Shown here: in pieces, positions 7,486 through 14,921 of the stretch
Layout: every line of letters starts with the position of its first letter
Position numbering within the stretch: the first letter of the stretch is position 1
Source of the DNA: Candidatus Zhuqueibacterota bacterium
GTDB taxonomy: Bacteria > Electryoneota > RPQS01
Assembly: GCA_003818605.1 (NCBI GenBank)
Contig: RPQS01000041.1
Span: forward strand, 1 to 34,767
DNA length: 34,767 bases
Direction of reading: 5' to 3'
The notes under the pieces: model-generated
Databases searched by the model: none
What the model saw: the letters and a program-made list of their open reading frames with translations, nothing else
Told to the model about the DNA's origin: nothing
Position numbers and translations under genes: made by a program

Positions 7486-8259
7486 ATGGATAAAAAGGAT
7501 GAAATCGTTCAAAACTGGCTTCCCCGCTATACAGGGACACCCTTGGACGAATTCGGCGAATATATTCTGCTTGTCAACTTCGCCAATTATGTTGAGACTT
7601 TTGCAGCGGAAAATCGCTGCTCCGTTCGAGGGCAAAACAATCCGATGCAGACCGCGACCAGCTCGGACGGGATAACGATCATCAATTTCGGCATCGGATC
7701 TCCCAACGCTGCGACCGTGATGGATCTTCTTTCCGCCGTAAAACCGAAAGCCTGCCTCTTTTTGGGGAAATGCGGCGCCTTGAAGGAGTATATCAAACCG
7801 GGCAACTTTATTCTACCCATCGGTGCACTGCGCGAAGGTTCGGCATCGGTACACTATTTCCCTCCCGAAGTGCCGGCGCTGCCGTCCTTCAATCTGCAAA
7901 AGACCGTAGCGCAGATCATCAATCGCCATGAGCTGGAATACTACACCGGTACGGTATATTCCACCAACCGGCGGGTTTGGGAACACGACGTCAAGTTCAA
8001 GGAATACTTAACCAATATCCGGGCGGCGGGCATTGACATGGAAACTTCCACGATTTTTCTGGTGGGTTTCGCCAATCATATTCCGAAGGGCGCTCTATTA
8101 CTCGTATCCGATAATCCGATGCTTCCGGAGGGTATTAAAACGGATAAATCCGACGCGATAGTCACCGAACGTTTTCTCGATCTGCATCTGCAGATCGGTG
8201 TGGAAGCCCTCCGCGATATTAAGTCATCCGGACAAAGCGTTAAGCATCTGAAATTCTGA
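7486..8259 (+). CDS. amn: AMP nucleosidase, short form
   Basis: 257 residues from the ATG at 7486 (a GTG three bases earlier is also possible). It should split AMP into adenine and ribose 5-phosphate in the cytoplasm, a step in purine salvage. The phosphorylase/nucleosidase fold is clear: RYTGTPLDEFGEYILLVNF near the start, GIGSPNAATVMDLL, CLFLGKCGALK, then GIDMETSTIFLVGF (the ribose-contacting Met-Glu) and LLVSDNP with the catalytic-site Asp. E. coli Amn is nearly twice as long because of an N-terminal domain absent here; the short form is typical of Bacteroidota and relatives. It is first in a same-strand set with the POT transporter (98 bases away) and the Xaa-Pro aminopeptidase. The ribosome site is weak (AAGGG 11-12 bases upstream). 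The nearby inverted repeat at 7314-7329 may regulate it. Confidence 0.9.
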   Translation: MDKKDEIVQNWLPRYTGTPLDEFGEYILLVNFANYVETFAAENRCSVRGQNNPMQTATSSDGITIINFGIGSPNAATVMDLLSAVKPKACLFLGKCGALKEYIKPGNFILPIGALREGSASVHYFPPEVPALPSFNLQKTVAQIINRHELEYYTGTVYSTNRRVWEHDVKFKEYLTNIRAAGIDMETSTIFLVGFANHIPKGALLLVSDNPMLPEGIKTDKSDAIVTERFLDLHLQIGVEALRDIKSSGQSVKHLKF

Positions 8260-8357
8260 GTGGAACGCTTCGTTCGTTCGCATAGATCGTCTTCCGCATC
8301 GTTTTCCAGCCTACACAATCTTCCGATAACCGATTTTCACCCACAGGAAATCCGTTC

Positions 8358-10418
8358 ATGAGTTCACAGCAGCCTGTGCAAAAATCCACAGAGAAACCCA
8401 CGCGCTCGAAATTCAAGCAGAGCTTCTGGGTGGCCAATACGATGGAGATTTTCGAGCGATTGGCATGGTACGGGTTCTTCGCCGTTTCGTCGCTCTACAT
8501 CACCGGATCAAGGTCCGAAGGCGCCCTCGGATTCACTTCCGAACAGCGCGGCTTGCTGCAGGGAATCGTCCCGTTTATTCTGTATCTGCTCCCCGTCGTA
8601 TCGGGCGCTCTGGGTGACCGGTTTGGCTATAAGAAGACGTTTATCGTGGCTTATTCGGTGCTGGTTCCGGCTTATTTTCTGTTGGGTCAGTTCACGACGT
8701 TCGGAACGTTTTTCATGGCTTTTCTGTTCGTGGCCGTCGGTGCGGCGATTTTCAAACCGGTTGTCGTCGGCACGGTGGCGCGAACGACGGACGAAACCAA
8801 CTCATCCATGGGATTCGGCATTTTCTACATGATGGTGAATGTCGGCGGATTCATCGGCCCGGTGGTGGCCGGATTCGTGCGCGTGAACTATGGATGGGAT
8901 TATGTTTTCATCGCTTCGTCCTTCTGGATTGCCTGCAATTTCCTGTGGCTGTTCCTGTTCTATAAAGAACCGACAACAGAGTCTGCCAACGTTAAAAAGC
9001 GCACTTTACGCGAAGTTTTCGGGGGAATCGTTGAAGTGTTGGGCAATGGCCGCTTCTTCATCATGGTTTTCGGAATTTTAATCATGCTGATGTTCGGCGG
9101 CAGGAATTTTTCATGGACGATGATCGGATTGCTTTCCGCCGGCTGGATCGTGCTCAATTTGCTGATTGACATCCCGCTGCGCAAACGCGCTAAAAATGGC
9201 GTTTCGGTCAAGGGACTATCCCAGCCGATGAAAATCGGCAATTGGAAATTTGCGCTTTACTTGCTGATTCTGTCGGGCTTCTGGACGTCGTTCAACCAGA
9301 TTTTCCTCACGCATCCGGAATTCATTCGCGATTTCGTGGACACGAAGGATATGGTCACAACCGCGAAAAAAGTCTTTGGCGAAAATTTTGCACGCGGACT
9401 GGCGGCCGTCAATGAGAATTTGCTGAGCGAAGAACTCGCTTTAACCATCAGCGAACGCGCGAGTACTATTGATGCACGCATGGACGCTTTAAAAAGCGGT
9501 GCGTATATAGCCGATTTGGACACGATTCCCGGCAACAATCTGGCAAACACGCGTGCTCCGCGGCCGCTCCGCTATTCGCCTGAGGAAGCGAAAACCGCCG
9601 TGTGGGACTTGTATGACTTCAAGGTGCGTATCCCCATTGATACGTTCCGAGCACACATGAATTATATGCCGACGTCGGCCATGGCCGTAGATCCCGCCGT
9701 CGCCAGAGCTTTACTGGATAAATTCCGCGCGGCGGACCATATAGACGCGAAGACCGTGGCAAAAACGCTGATTGCCATCTGGCCGGACATCCCATTGCCT
9801 GTGTTGGAAAAAACAGGTGCGATGGTCGTCGAGAATCTCAGCTCGTTCGACGAAATGAAACTGGCTTATTTGTTCAATGGTTTGGCTTACGGCATCCCCG
9901 CCGCCGTTAAAGCGGAAACACATCGGATCGCAGAAGCCTACCGGCAGGTGAATCCGGAATACATTATCAACGTAGACGCCGGAGCCATCGTAGTGTTCCA
10001 AGTGCTCATATCATTCCTGATTGGTTTTATTCCGCCGCTTTCAGCTATGGTAATCGGCATTATCGTAGCGGCCATCGGGATCGGAATGGCTGCTTGGACC
10101 TATACAGGGTGGCTGGTGACGCTCGCGATTACGATTTTCGCGTTCGGCGAAATGATGGCGTCGCCCAAGAGTCAAGAGTATGTCGGTCGTATTGCTCCGC
10201 AGCAGAAAGTTGCCCTGTATATGGGTTTCTATTTCTGGTGTGTGGCCTTGGGCAACATTTTCGGCGGGCGGCTCTCCGGCGAACTCTACGGATCATTAGC
10301 TCGCGATGCCGGCCGACCCGATATTATGTGGATGATCTTCGGCGGCTTGGGGCTGGTGACGGCCGTCATTCTGATTCTCTATGACCGTCTGATTATCGGC
10401 AAAGGTAAAATGGAATAG
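8358..10418 (+). CDS. POT/PTR2-family proton-coupled peptide transporter with large periplasmic insertion
   Basis: 686 residues, against about 450-520 for usual bacterial members. POT signatures are present: E30-x-x-E33-R34 then WYG in helix 1 (TMEIFERLAWYGFF), GIFYMMVNVGGFIGP (PTR2 signature, 154-168), FWTSFNQ in helix 7, and GEMMASPKSQEYVGRIAP in helix 10-11. Two extra helices (about 232-248 and 253-272) between helices 6 and 7 match the HA/HB pair of bacterial POTs. The oddity is about 215 hydrophilic residues (about 322-538) between helices 7 and 8, which by topology face the periplasm. The family imports di- and tripeptides with protons across the inner membrane; specificity here is unknown. 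AGGAAA stands seven bases before the ATG. The Xaa-Pro aminopeptidase follows by 43 bases, which fits peptide uptake and hydrolysis. Confidence 0.88.
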   Translation: MSSQQPVQKSTEKPTRSKFKQSFWVANTMEIFERLAWYGFFAVSSLYITGSRSEGALGFTSEQRGLLQGIVPFILYLLPVVSGALGDRFGYKKTFIVAYSVLVPAYFLLGQFTTFGTFFMAFLFVAVGAAIFKPVVVGTVARTTDETNSSMGFGIFYMMVNVGGFIGPVVAGFVRVNYGWDYVFIASSFWIACNFLWLFLFYKEPTTESANVKKRTLREVFGGIVEVLGNGRFFIMVFGILIMLMFGGRNFSWTMIGLLSAGWIVLNLLIDIPLRKRAKNGVSVKGLSQPMKIGNWKFALYLLILSGFWTSFNQIFLTHPEFIRDFVDTKDMVTTAKKVFGENFARGLAAVNENLLSEELALTISERASTIDARMDALKSGAYIADLDTIPGNNLANTRAPRPLRYSPEEAKTAVWDLYDFKVRIPIDTFRAHMNYMPTSAMAVDPAVARALLDKFRAADHIDAKTVAKTLIAIWPDIPLPVLEKTGAMVVENLSSFDEMKLAYLFNGLAYGIPAAVKAETHRIAEAYRQVNPEYIINVDAGAIVVFQVLISFLIGFIPPLSAMVIGIIVAAIGIGMAAWTYTGWLVTLAITIFAFGEMMASPKSQEYVGRIAPQQKVALYMGFYFWCVALGNIFGGRLSGELYGSLARDAGRPDIMWMIFGGLGLVTAVILILYDRLIIGKGKME

Positions 10419-10461
10419 ACGGTCAGCTTTTAAACGCAGGCAAACCTTCAGGAACTTTTTT

Positions 10462-12258
10462 ATGCGAATTCCTTTACGCCTATCCGCACTGCGCACCCTG
10501 ATGAAGAACCAGGGACTGCACGCCTATCTTATTCCCAGCACGGATCCTCACCAGAGTGAGTATGTTCCCCTGCTCTGGCGGCGGCGGGAATGGATCAGCG
10601 GCTTCACGGGTTCGGCCGGCGATGTAGCCGTTACCCTGACGAAAGCGGCGATGTGGACGGATGGAAGATACTTTTTACAGGCTGAGAATCAGTTGGCCGG
10701 CAGCGGGATTGCGCTGATGAAGCTTGGAATGCCCAATACGCCCACCATCGCTTTGTGGTTAGGAAAACAATTAAAGAAGGGACAGCGGGTCGGCGTGGAT
10801 CCGCGCGTTCTGTCTTTTGCTCAATTTCAGAAAATCCGCAGCGATTTAAACGGACTTGGAATCACATTGGTGAGCATCGAATGCAATCTGGTGGATGAGT
10901 TGTGGGCGGATCGCCCGCCTGCGCCTGACGGTCAAATCGAAGTGCATTCCCTCCGCTTCACAGGTGAACGTTTTCAAGACAAGTTGAAACATCTTCGCAA
11001 GACAATGGCAGAGGCTGGAACGAAAGCTCATGTCGTAGCCGCTCTGGACCAGATCGCTTGGTTGTTTAATATTCGCGGATCAGACGTCCAGTATAATCCG
11101 CTTGTCATCGCCTACGGTATTGTCACGGATAAAAAGGCTGTCCTGTATACGGATCTGAAAAAGGTAACTCCCGAGTTGCGACGGTCTTTGGGCAAATCCG
11201 CGGAAATCAAAGACTATTCGGCTTTCCGCGCCGGATTGCTTCAATTGTCAAGATCCGGACAACCGGTATGGATGGATCCGTCCACGACGAACCAATGGAT
11301 CGTTGAATTGCTGGGCCGCAAGGTCAAACTCTTGTTCAAAGAATCGCCGATCGTCCTCATGAAAGCCGCAAAAAATGCCGTAGAAATTCGCGGTATGAAG
11401 CAGGCACATATTCGGGACGGCGTGGCGATGGTGAAATTCCTGTGCTGGTTCGAGCAGGCTGTCGGCAAGGAAAAACTGACCGAGATCAGCGTCGCCGACA
11501 AGCTGGAACAGTTCCGCGCCAAAAGCAAGCTGTTCCGCGGTTTGAGCTTCGATACGATTATCGGCTATGCGGCACACGGCGCGATCATTCATTATTCAGC
11601 CACTTCGGAAACGGATATTCCCGTTCGGAAAAAGGGCCTCATGATCGTGGATTCGGGCGGGCAATATCCGGACGGCACGACCGATATTACCAGAACACTT
11701 CTGCCGGGCGCACCATCACCCGAGCAGAAGAATTTCTACACGCGCGTGTTGAAAGGTCATATTGCCGTTGCCACGACATCGTTTCCTGTAGGGACATCGG
11801 GCCGCCAGCTTGACACTCTTGCCCGTCGGGCGTTATGGGATTCCGGTGTGGATTATGGACACGGCACGGGACACGGAGTCGGGGCATACCTCAGCGTACA
11901 CGAAGGGCCGCAATCTATTTCTCCGACCAAGGAACAAGCCGGTACACCCCTCCTGCCCGGCATGGTTATCTCGAATGAACCGGGATACTATAAGGCAGGC
12001 GAATACGGTATTCGCATTGAAAATCTCGTATACATCACTAAGGATGCAGAGAGATCCAACCGCGATAAAACTTTCCTGAAATTCGAGAATCTGACGCTTT
12101 GTCCGATTGAGACGCGATTGATTGATACGCGACTGCTGACGAAAGAGGAAATTCGGTATTTCAACGCGTATCATGCGAAAGTCCGCAGAACTTTAACTCG
12201 ATTTCTTGATAAAAAAGAAGCCGCGTGGCTGGCGAAAGCCACACGGCCTATCAAGTAA
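10462..12258 (+). CDS. Xaa-Pro aminopeptidase (M24B, three-domain APP1 type)
   Basis: 598 residues, the length and three-domain layout of cytosolic aminopeptidase P1 rather than the two-domain E. coli PepP. Domain 1 opens with GLHAYLIPSTDPHQSEYVP and AAMWTDGRYFLQA, both very typical of APP1. The C-terminal pita-bread domain (about 305-540) has all five dimetal ligands: Asp397 (IVDSGGQY), Asp408 (GTTDITR), His471 (GTGHGVG), Glu506 (SNEPGYY) and Glu520 (IRIENL), plus the HG of YAAHGAI. It should remove an N-terminal residue before proline in the cytoplasm using two metal ions, normally manganese. There is no signal peptide. It follows the POT transporter by 43 bases with AGGA before the ATG, ends the operon, and is closed by a strong hairpin at 12283-12316. 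Catalytic residues look intact. Confidence 0.95.
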   Translation: MRIPLRLSALRTLMKNQGLHAYLIPSTDPHQSEYVPLLWRRREWISGFTGSAGDVAVTLTKAAMWTDGRYFLQAENQLAGSGIALMKLGMPNTPTIALWLGKQLKKGQRVGVDPRVLSFAQFQKIRSDLNGLGITLVSIECNLVDELWADRPPAPDGQIEVHSLRFTGERFQDKLKHLRKTMAEAGTKAHVVAALDQIAWLFNIRGSDVQYNPLVIAYGIVTDKKAVLYTDLKKVTPELRRSLGKSAEIKDYSAFRAGLLQLSRSGQPVWMDPSTTNQWIVELLGRKVKLLFKESPIVLMKAAKNAVEIRGMKQAHIRDGVAMVKFLCWFEQAVGKEKLTEISVADKLEQFRAKSKLFRGLSFDTIIGYAAHGAIIHYSATSETDIPVRKKGLMIVDSGGQYPDGTTDITRTLLPGAPSPEQKNFYTRVLKGHIAVATTSFPVGTSGRQLDTLARRALWDSGVDYGHGTGHGVGAYLSVHEGPQSISPTKEQAGTPLLPGMVISNEPGYYKAGEYGIRIENLVYITKDAERSNRDKTFLKFENLTLCPIETRLIDTRLLTKEEIRYFNAYHAKVRRTLTRFLDKKEAAWLAKATRPIK

Positions 12259-12282
12259 CGAACGAATCCAATCGTCTTTCCC

Positions 12283-12316
12283 AAGACGGGATGCGCAGAA
12301 TGCATCCCGTCTTTTT
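12283..12316 (+). terminator. Strong intrinsic terminator after the Xaa-Pro aminopeptidase
   Basis: A perfect 12-bp stem, AAGACGGGATGC (12283-12294) with GCATCCCGTCTT (12302-12313), loop GCAGAAT, then TTTTT and further T-rich sequence. The T tract contains the stop codon of the convergent M1 aminopeptidase (12315-12317). Confidence 0.93.
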
Positions 12317-14081
12317 ATTTTTCCAGAATCCGCTGAACGGCTAAGCGACCGACGGAATGGTAGCGATCCTTATATTCCTCAAACAATTCACGGGCTAAGG
12401 CGCGCGTTTCCGGGTTTTCATGCAGCGTGCGGTAGAGCGGCTTCAAATATTTTCCACGGCCGATGGTGCTGAGAAAATCGCGAATTGCCGGGAAGACTTT
12501 GCGATAGGAACTGCCCGCCGCAATGCAATAAAAGGGCAGCAAAATTTCGCAGTTTTTCGTTTGTGCGACCCACAGATTGTCCAGTGCCGCACAATCCGCC
12601 TCGGGCAGCCGTGTGGGAAGTTCTTCGAGAAAGAGTACAATTTGATGAGTATTCCAGTGCGCTACAGCCGCTCGCAAATCGCGCTCCCCCTGGTCCCAGC
12701 GCACGCGCACATTCCGCACGTCATCTATCATTCCCGAAGCAAATTCGGGAGCGGAATCCGGCAGCCCCGGTTCGTGAATCCAGCGGTTCAGATCCACTTT
12801 TTTCGCGGCATCGGGAAGCTGCTTGGTAAGATACTCAACAAATTGTGATGTCGTGATAGAAGAGAATTTGAAGTTACGGATATACGAACGAATGAATCCG
12901 TCAAACGCTTCGCGGCCGACGGCTCGTTCGACGGCGACGATAAAGAGAAATCCCTTTTCATAGGGAACGGAGGAAAAAACCTCATCCGGATCAATGCCGG
13001 TCAAATCCGTTTTCAGCTTCGTATAAGGTGAATCTTCGCCGAAATTCTTGAATGCCGCGCGCAAATCGTTGCGGCCGCTCACGGCCTGCAAGTGAGTAAA
13101 TTCGATTCCGTAGAGCCGCTCCAAAATCCGCCGCTCCGCGTAGACGGTCCACCCTTCATTCAGCCAGAAATCTTCCCACGTGGCGTTGGTCACCAGATTT
13201 CCCGTCCAGGAGTGCGCCAATTCGTGCGCCACAACCGCTACCAGAGAGCGGTCACCGGCCATCAGGGTCGGAGTCAAAAAGGTCAGAGTCGGATTTTCCA
13301 TGCCGCCATAGGGGAACGACGGCGGCATGACCAGAAGATTGAAATTGTCCCAGATATATTCGCCGAATACCGCTTCCGCTCCCTCGATCATCGCATCCAC
13401 TTCCGAAAATTCCCAGGCGGCAGCTTGCACCATTTCCGGTTCCGCAAACACGGATGAACAGGAGCCGATTTTTTCGGAGGTAATATTGCCGATGGCCAGT
13501 GCGAAGAGATATGATGGAATTGGATGCCGCATCTTAAAACGACAAACGGTGAAACCGTCCTCGTGCTTCACTTCAATCCGGTCGGCGGCCATGACCGCTG
13601 TCAGGTCGGCGGGTACGCGCAGGGTTACGCTGTACGTAAACCGAACGGCGGGAGTGTCCTGACAGGGAAATACCGAGCGCGCTAAAATCGCCTGACACTG
13701 GCTATACATGTATGGATGACGTTTGCCCGCAGTCTGCTCCGGATCGAGCCACTGCAGAGCCGCAGATTCCGGAGAAGTCGCGAACTCAATCCGCAGAGCG
13801 GTCAGGTTTTCGGTCCTGCGAATCGTGAGAACGCGTCCGAGGTATGTTTCATCACCCAGACTCCATTCCAGTTTTCTCGAAGTTCCGTCGCCGGAGAAAA
13901 CGCCCTTGACATCAATAATCCGCGTGTCCAATTCGAGCGAATTTTCCAACGGTTTGGAAAAACGATAGACCGCCGATCCGGACAGAGTGCGTGTCTTGAA
14001 ATCCGCCGTCAGATCGAAATCTATGTGTGTGATTTGCGCGGAACCAAAGGTCCAGCACGAGTGGGGATCCTTGTGTGCCAT
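12315..14081 (-). CDS. M1 family zinc aminopeptidase, leukotriene-A4-hydrolase-like
   Basis: 588 residues, close to the length of LTA4 hydrolase-type M1 enzymes. The N-terminal beta domain includes CQDTPAVRFTY (140-150), typical of this branch. The catalytic domain has the substrate-binding GGMEN motif (259-263), the zinc site HELAH (His286, Glu287, His290) with the third ligand Glu309 in WLNEG, and the proton-donor tyrosine Tyr374 in SVPYEKG. The last 180 residues are helical, as in the C-terminal domain of LTA4 hydrolase. It should release N-terminal residues from peptides. There is no signal peptide, so it is likely cytoplasmic. The ribosome site before the ATG is weak (GGAAA). The VOC protein lies 33 bases upstream on the same strand, so both may share a transcript. 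It converges on the Xaa-Pro aminopeptidase. Confidence 0.94.
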   Translation of the reverse strand: MAHKDPHSCWTFGSAQITHIDFDLTADFKTRTLSGSAVYRFSKPLENSLELDTRIIDVKGVFSGDGTSRKLEWSLGDETYLGRVLTIRRTENLTALRIEFATSPESAALQWLDPEQTAGKRHPYMYSQCQAILARSVFPCQDTPAVRFTYSVTLRVPADLTAVMAADRIEVKHEDGFTVCRFKMRHPIPSYLFALAIGNITSEKIGSCSSVFAEPEMVQAAAWEFSEVDAMIEGAEAVFGEYIWDNFNLLVMPPSFPYGGMENPTLTFLTPTLMAGDRSLVAVVAHELAHSWTGNLVTNATWEDFWLNEGWTVYAERRILERLYGIEFTHLQAVSGRNDLRAAFKNFGEDSPYTKLKTDLTGIDPDEVFSSVPYEKGFLFIVAVERAVGREAFDGFIRSYIRNFKFSSITTSQFVEYLTKQLPDAAKKVDLNRWIHEPGLPDSAPEFASGMIDDVRNVRVRWDQGERDLRAAVAHWNTHQIVLFLEELPTRLPEADCAALDNLWVAQTKNCEILLPFYCIAAGSSYRKVFPAIRDFLSTIGRGKYLKPLYRTLHENPETRALARELFEEYKDRYHSVGRLAVQRILEK

Positions 14082-14114
14082 AGTCAGTTTCCGTTCTTGC
14101 GTGAGTCCGTCGAA

Positions 14115-14480
14115 TTATAGTGAAGTGGCTTCGAGTAGTTCATGCACGTTGCCGAAAGGATCGCGAAACGCCGCATAGAAACCTACCGGGCAGGGTTGGG
14201 GAATGTCGTGCAGAAAGTCCACACCCTTTGCCTTCAGCACGCGGATCGTACCCGCCAGATCCTTGGTTTCAAAATTGAGCAGCGACTGTGCTTCATGCGG
14301 ATAGTTTACTTTAGCGGGCGAGGGAACATGGTATAGAATCAGCGGAACGCGTTCGTGTTCGAGCATCACCATGCGCGGGTAGTGTTTGCGGGATGAGACA
14401 ACAAATCCGAGCTTGTTGCAGTAGAAATCTATTGCCTTGTCCATGTCGCACACATTGATGAGGATCGTCGAGATTTTCAT
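14115..14480 (-). CDS. VOC (glyoxalase/bleomycin-resistance fold) protein
   Basis: 121 residues. The start at 14480 is chosen because GGAGG lies nine bases upstream and homologues begin at this hydrophobic strand (MKISTILINVCDMDKAIDFY); a longer in-frame start at 14519 has no support. Two beta-alpha-beta-beta-beta modules are visible: residues 1-50 (ending MVMLEHERVPLILY) and about 65-121 (SLLNFETKDLAGTIRVL, AAFRDPFGNVHELLE). The DPFGNVHELLE end carries the usual metal-ligand Glu. Members act as isomerases, dioxygenases or binding proteins; the substrate cannot be inferred. It precedes the M1 aminopeptidase by 33 bases. Its leader contains two inverted repeats (14521-14554 and 14575-14589). 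Confidence 0.85.
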   Translation of the reverse strand: MKISTILINVCDMDKAIDFYCNKLGFVVSSRKHYPRMVMLEHERVPLILYHVPSPAKVNYPHEAQSLLNFETKDLAGTIRVLKAKGVDFLHDIPQPCPVGFYAAFRDPFGNVHELLEATSL

Positions 14481-14520
14481 GAGAGTTCGCCTCCATTGAG
14501 TGTGATTTCCCGTCAACACG

Positions 14521-14554
14521 GCGGCAGGATTTCAGACTGGGCTTAATCTGCCGC
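14521..14554. repeat. Inverted repeat in the VOC gene leader
   Basis: GCGGCAG (14521-14527) pairs with CTGCCGC (14548-14554), loop of 20, about 40 bases upstream of the VOC start. It could form a leader hairpin; there is no T run. Confidence 0.35.
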
Positions 14555-14574
14555 AAGGGGCGCGAGGAAGGATT

Positions 14575-14589
14575 GGAACGGCCCGTTCC
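14575..14589. repeat. Perfect dyad upstream of the VOC gene, possible operator
   Basis: GGAACGG, C, CCGTTCC: a perfect 7-bp inverted repeat with a one-base centre, about 95 bases before the VOC start and just beyond the tRNA terminator. Its size fits a repressor site. Confidence 0.4.
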
Positions 14590-14647
14590 TCAAGACAAGG
14601 AATTCTCGAATAATTGATCGGTTAAACCATAATAGATTCACACGATA

Positions 14648-14673
14648 AAAGGCCAGCTAACAGCCTGGCCTTT
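14648..14673 (-). terminator. Terminator after tRNA-Gly
   Basis: On the minus strand GGCCAG (14670-14665) pairs with CTGGCC (14656-14651), extended by three A-T pairs, and is followed by TTTT (14650-14647). It lies 16 bases after the tRNA 3' end and separates the tRNA from the VOC gene. The flanking A and T runs could also make it work on the plus strand. Confidence 0.82.
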
Positions 14674-14688
14674 CTATATTTAGAGTTG

Positions 14689-14760
14689 AGCGGATGACGG
14701 GGCTCGAACCCGCAACAGCTGGCTTGGGAAGCCAGTACTCTACCATTGAGTTACATCCGC
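14689..14760 (-). tRNA. tRNA-Gly, anticodon CCC
   Basis: A complete cloverleaf on the minus strand: acceptor stem GCGGATG/CATCCGC with discriminator T at 14689 (usual for glycine), D arm around ACTCAATGGTAGAGT, anticodon stem CTGGC/GCCAG with loop TTCCCAA (anticodon CCC at 14728-14726), and T arm with loop TTCGAGC. It decodes GGG. The 3' CCA is not encoded, so a CCA-adding enzyme is required. A near-consensus promoter lies 13 bases upstream and a terminator 16 bases downstream, so it is a single-gene unit. Confidence 0.97.
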
Positions 14761-14772
14761 AGGTCATGCTGT

Positions 14773-14800
14773 AATATAGGAGGATGCCACTGAAAGTCAA
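14773..14800 (-). promoter_or_regulatory. Promoter of tRNA-Gly
   Basis: On the minus strand TTGACT (14800-14795), a 16-base spacer, TATATT (14778-14773), then 12 bases to the mature tRNA. Five of six matches in each box, and the placement fits a tRNA gene. Confidence 0.8.
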
Positions 14801-14862
14801 GGGGGCGAGTTTCATCCGGTCCAATTTCCTATCTCGTCTCATTAATCCCCAGCATGAATAAG

Positions 14863-14897
14863 CACAGCAGGCTCCCCGATTCGGGGAGCCTGCTGTG
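14863..14897 (-). repeat. Long 16-bp hairpin without a T run, downstream of the S9 peptidase
   Basis: Arms 14863-14878 and 14882-14897 pair perfectly (CAGCAGGCTCCCCG against its complement) around a three-base loop. It begins about 25 bases past the S9 peptidase stop codon. After the hairpin the minus strand reads GCTTATTC, so the U tract expected of an intrinsic terminator is missing. It may still terminate, or protect the 3' end of the long upstream transcript. Confidence 0.75.
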
Positions 14898-14921
14898 TAT
14901 TAAGTCCGTGTGAATCGAGAA

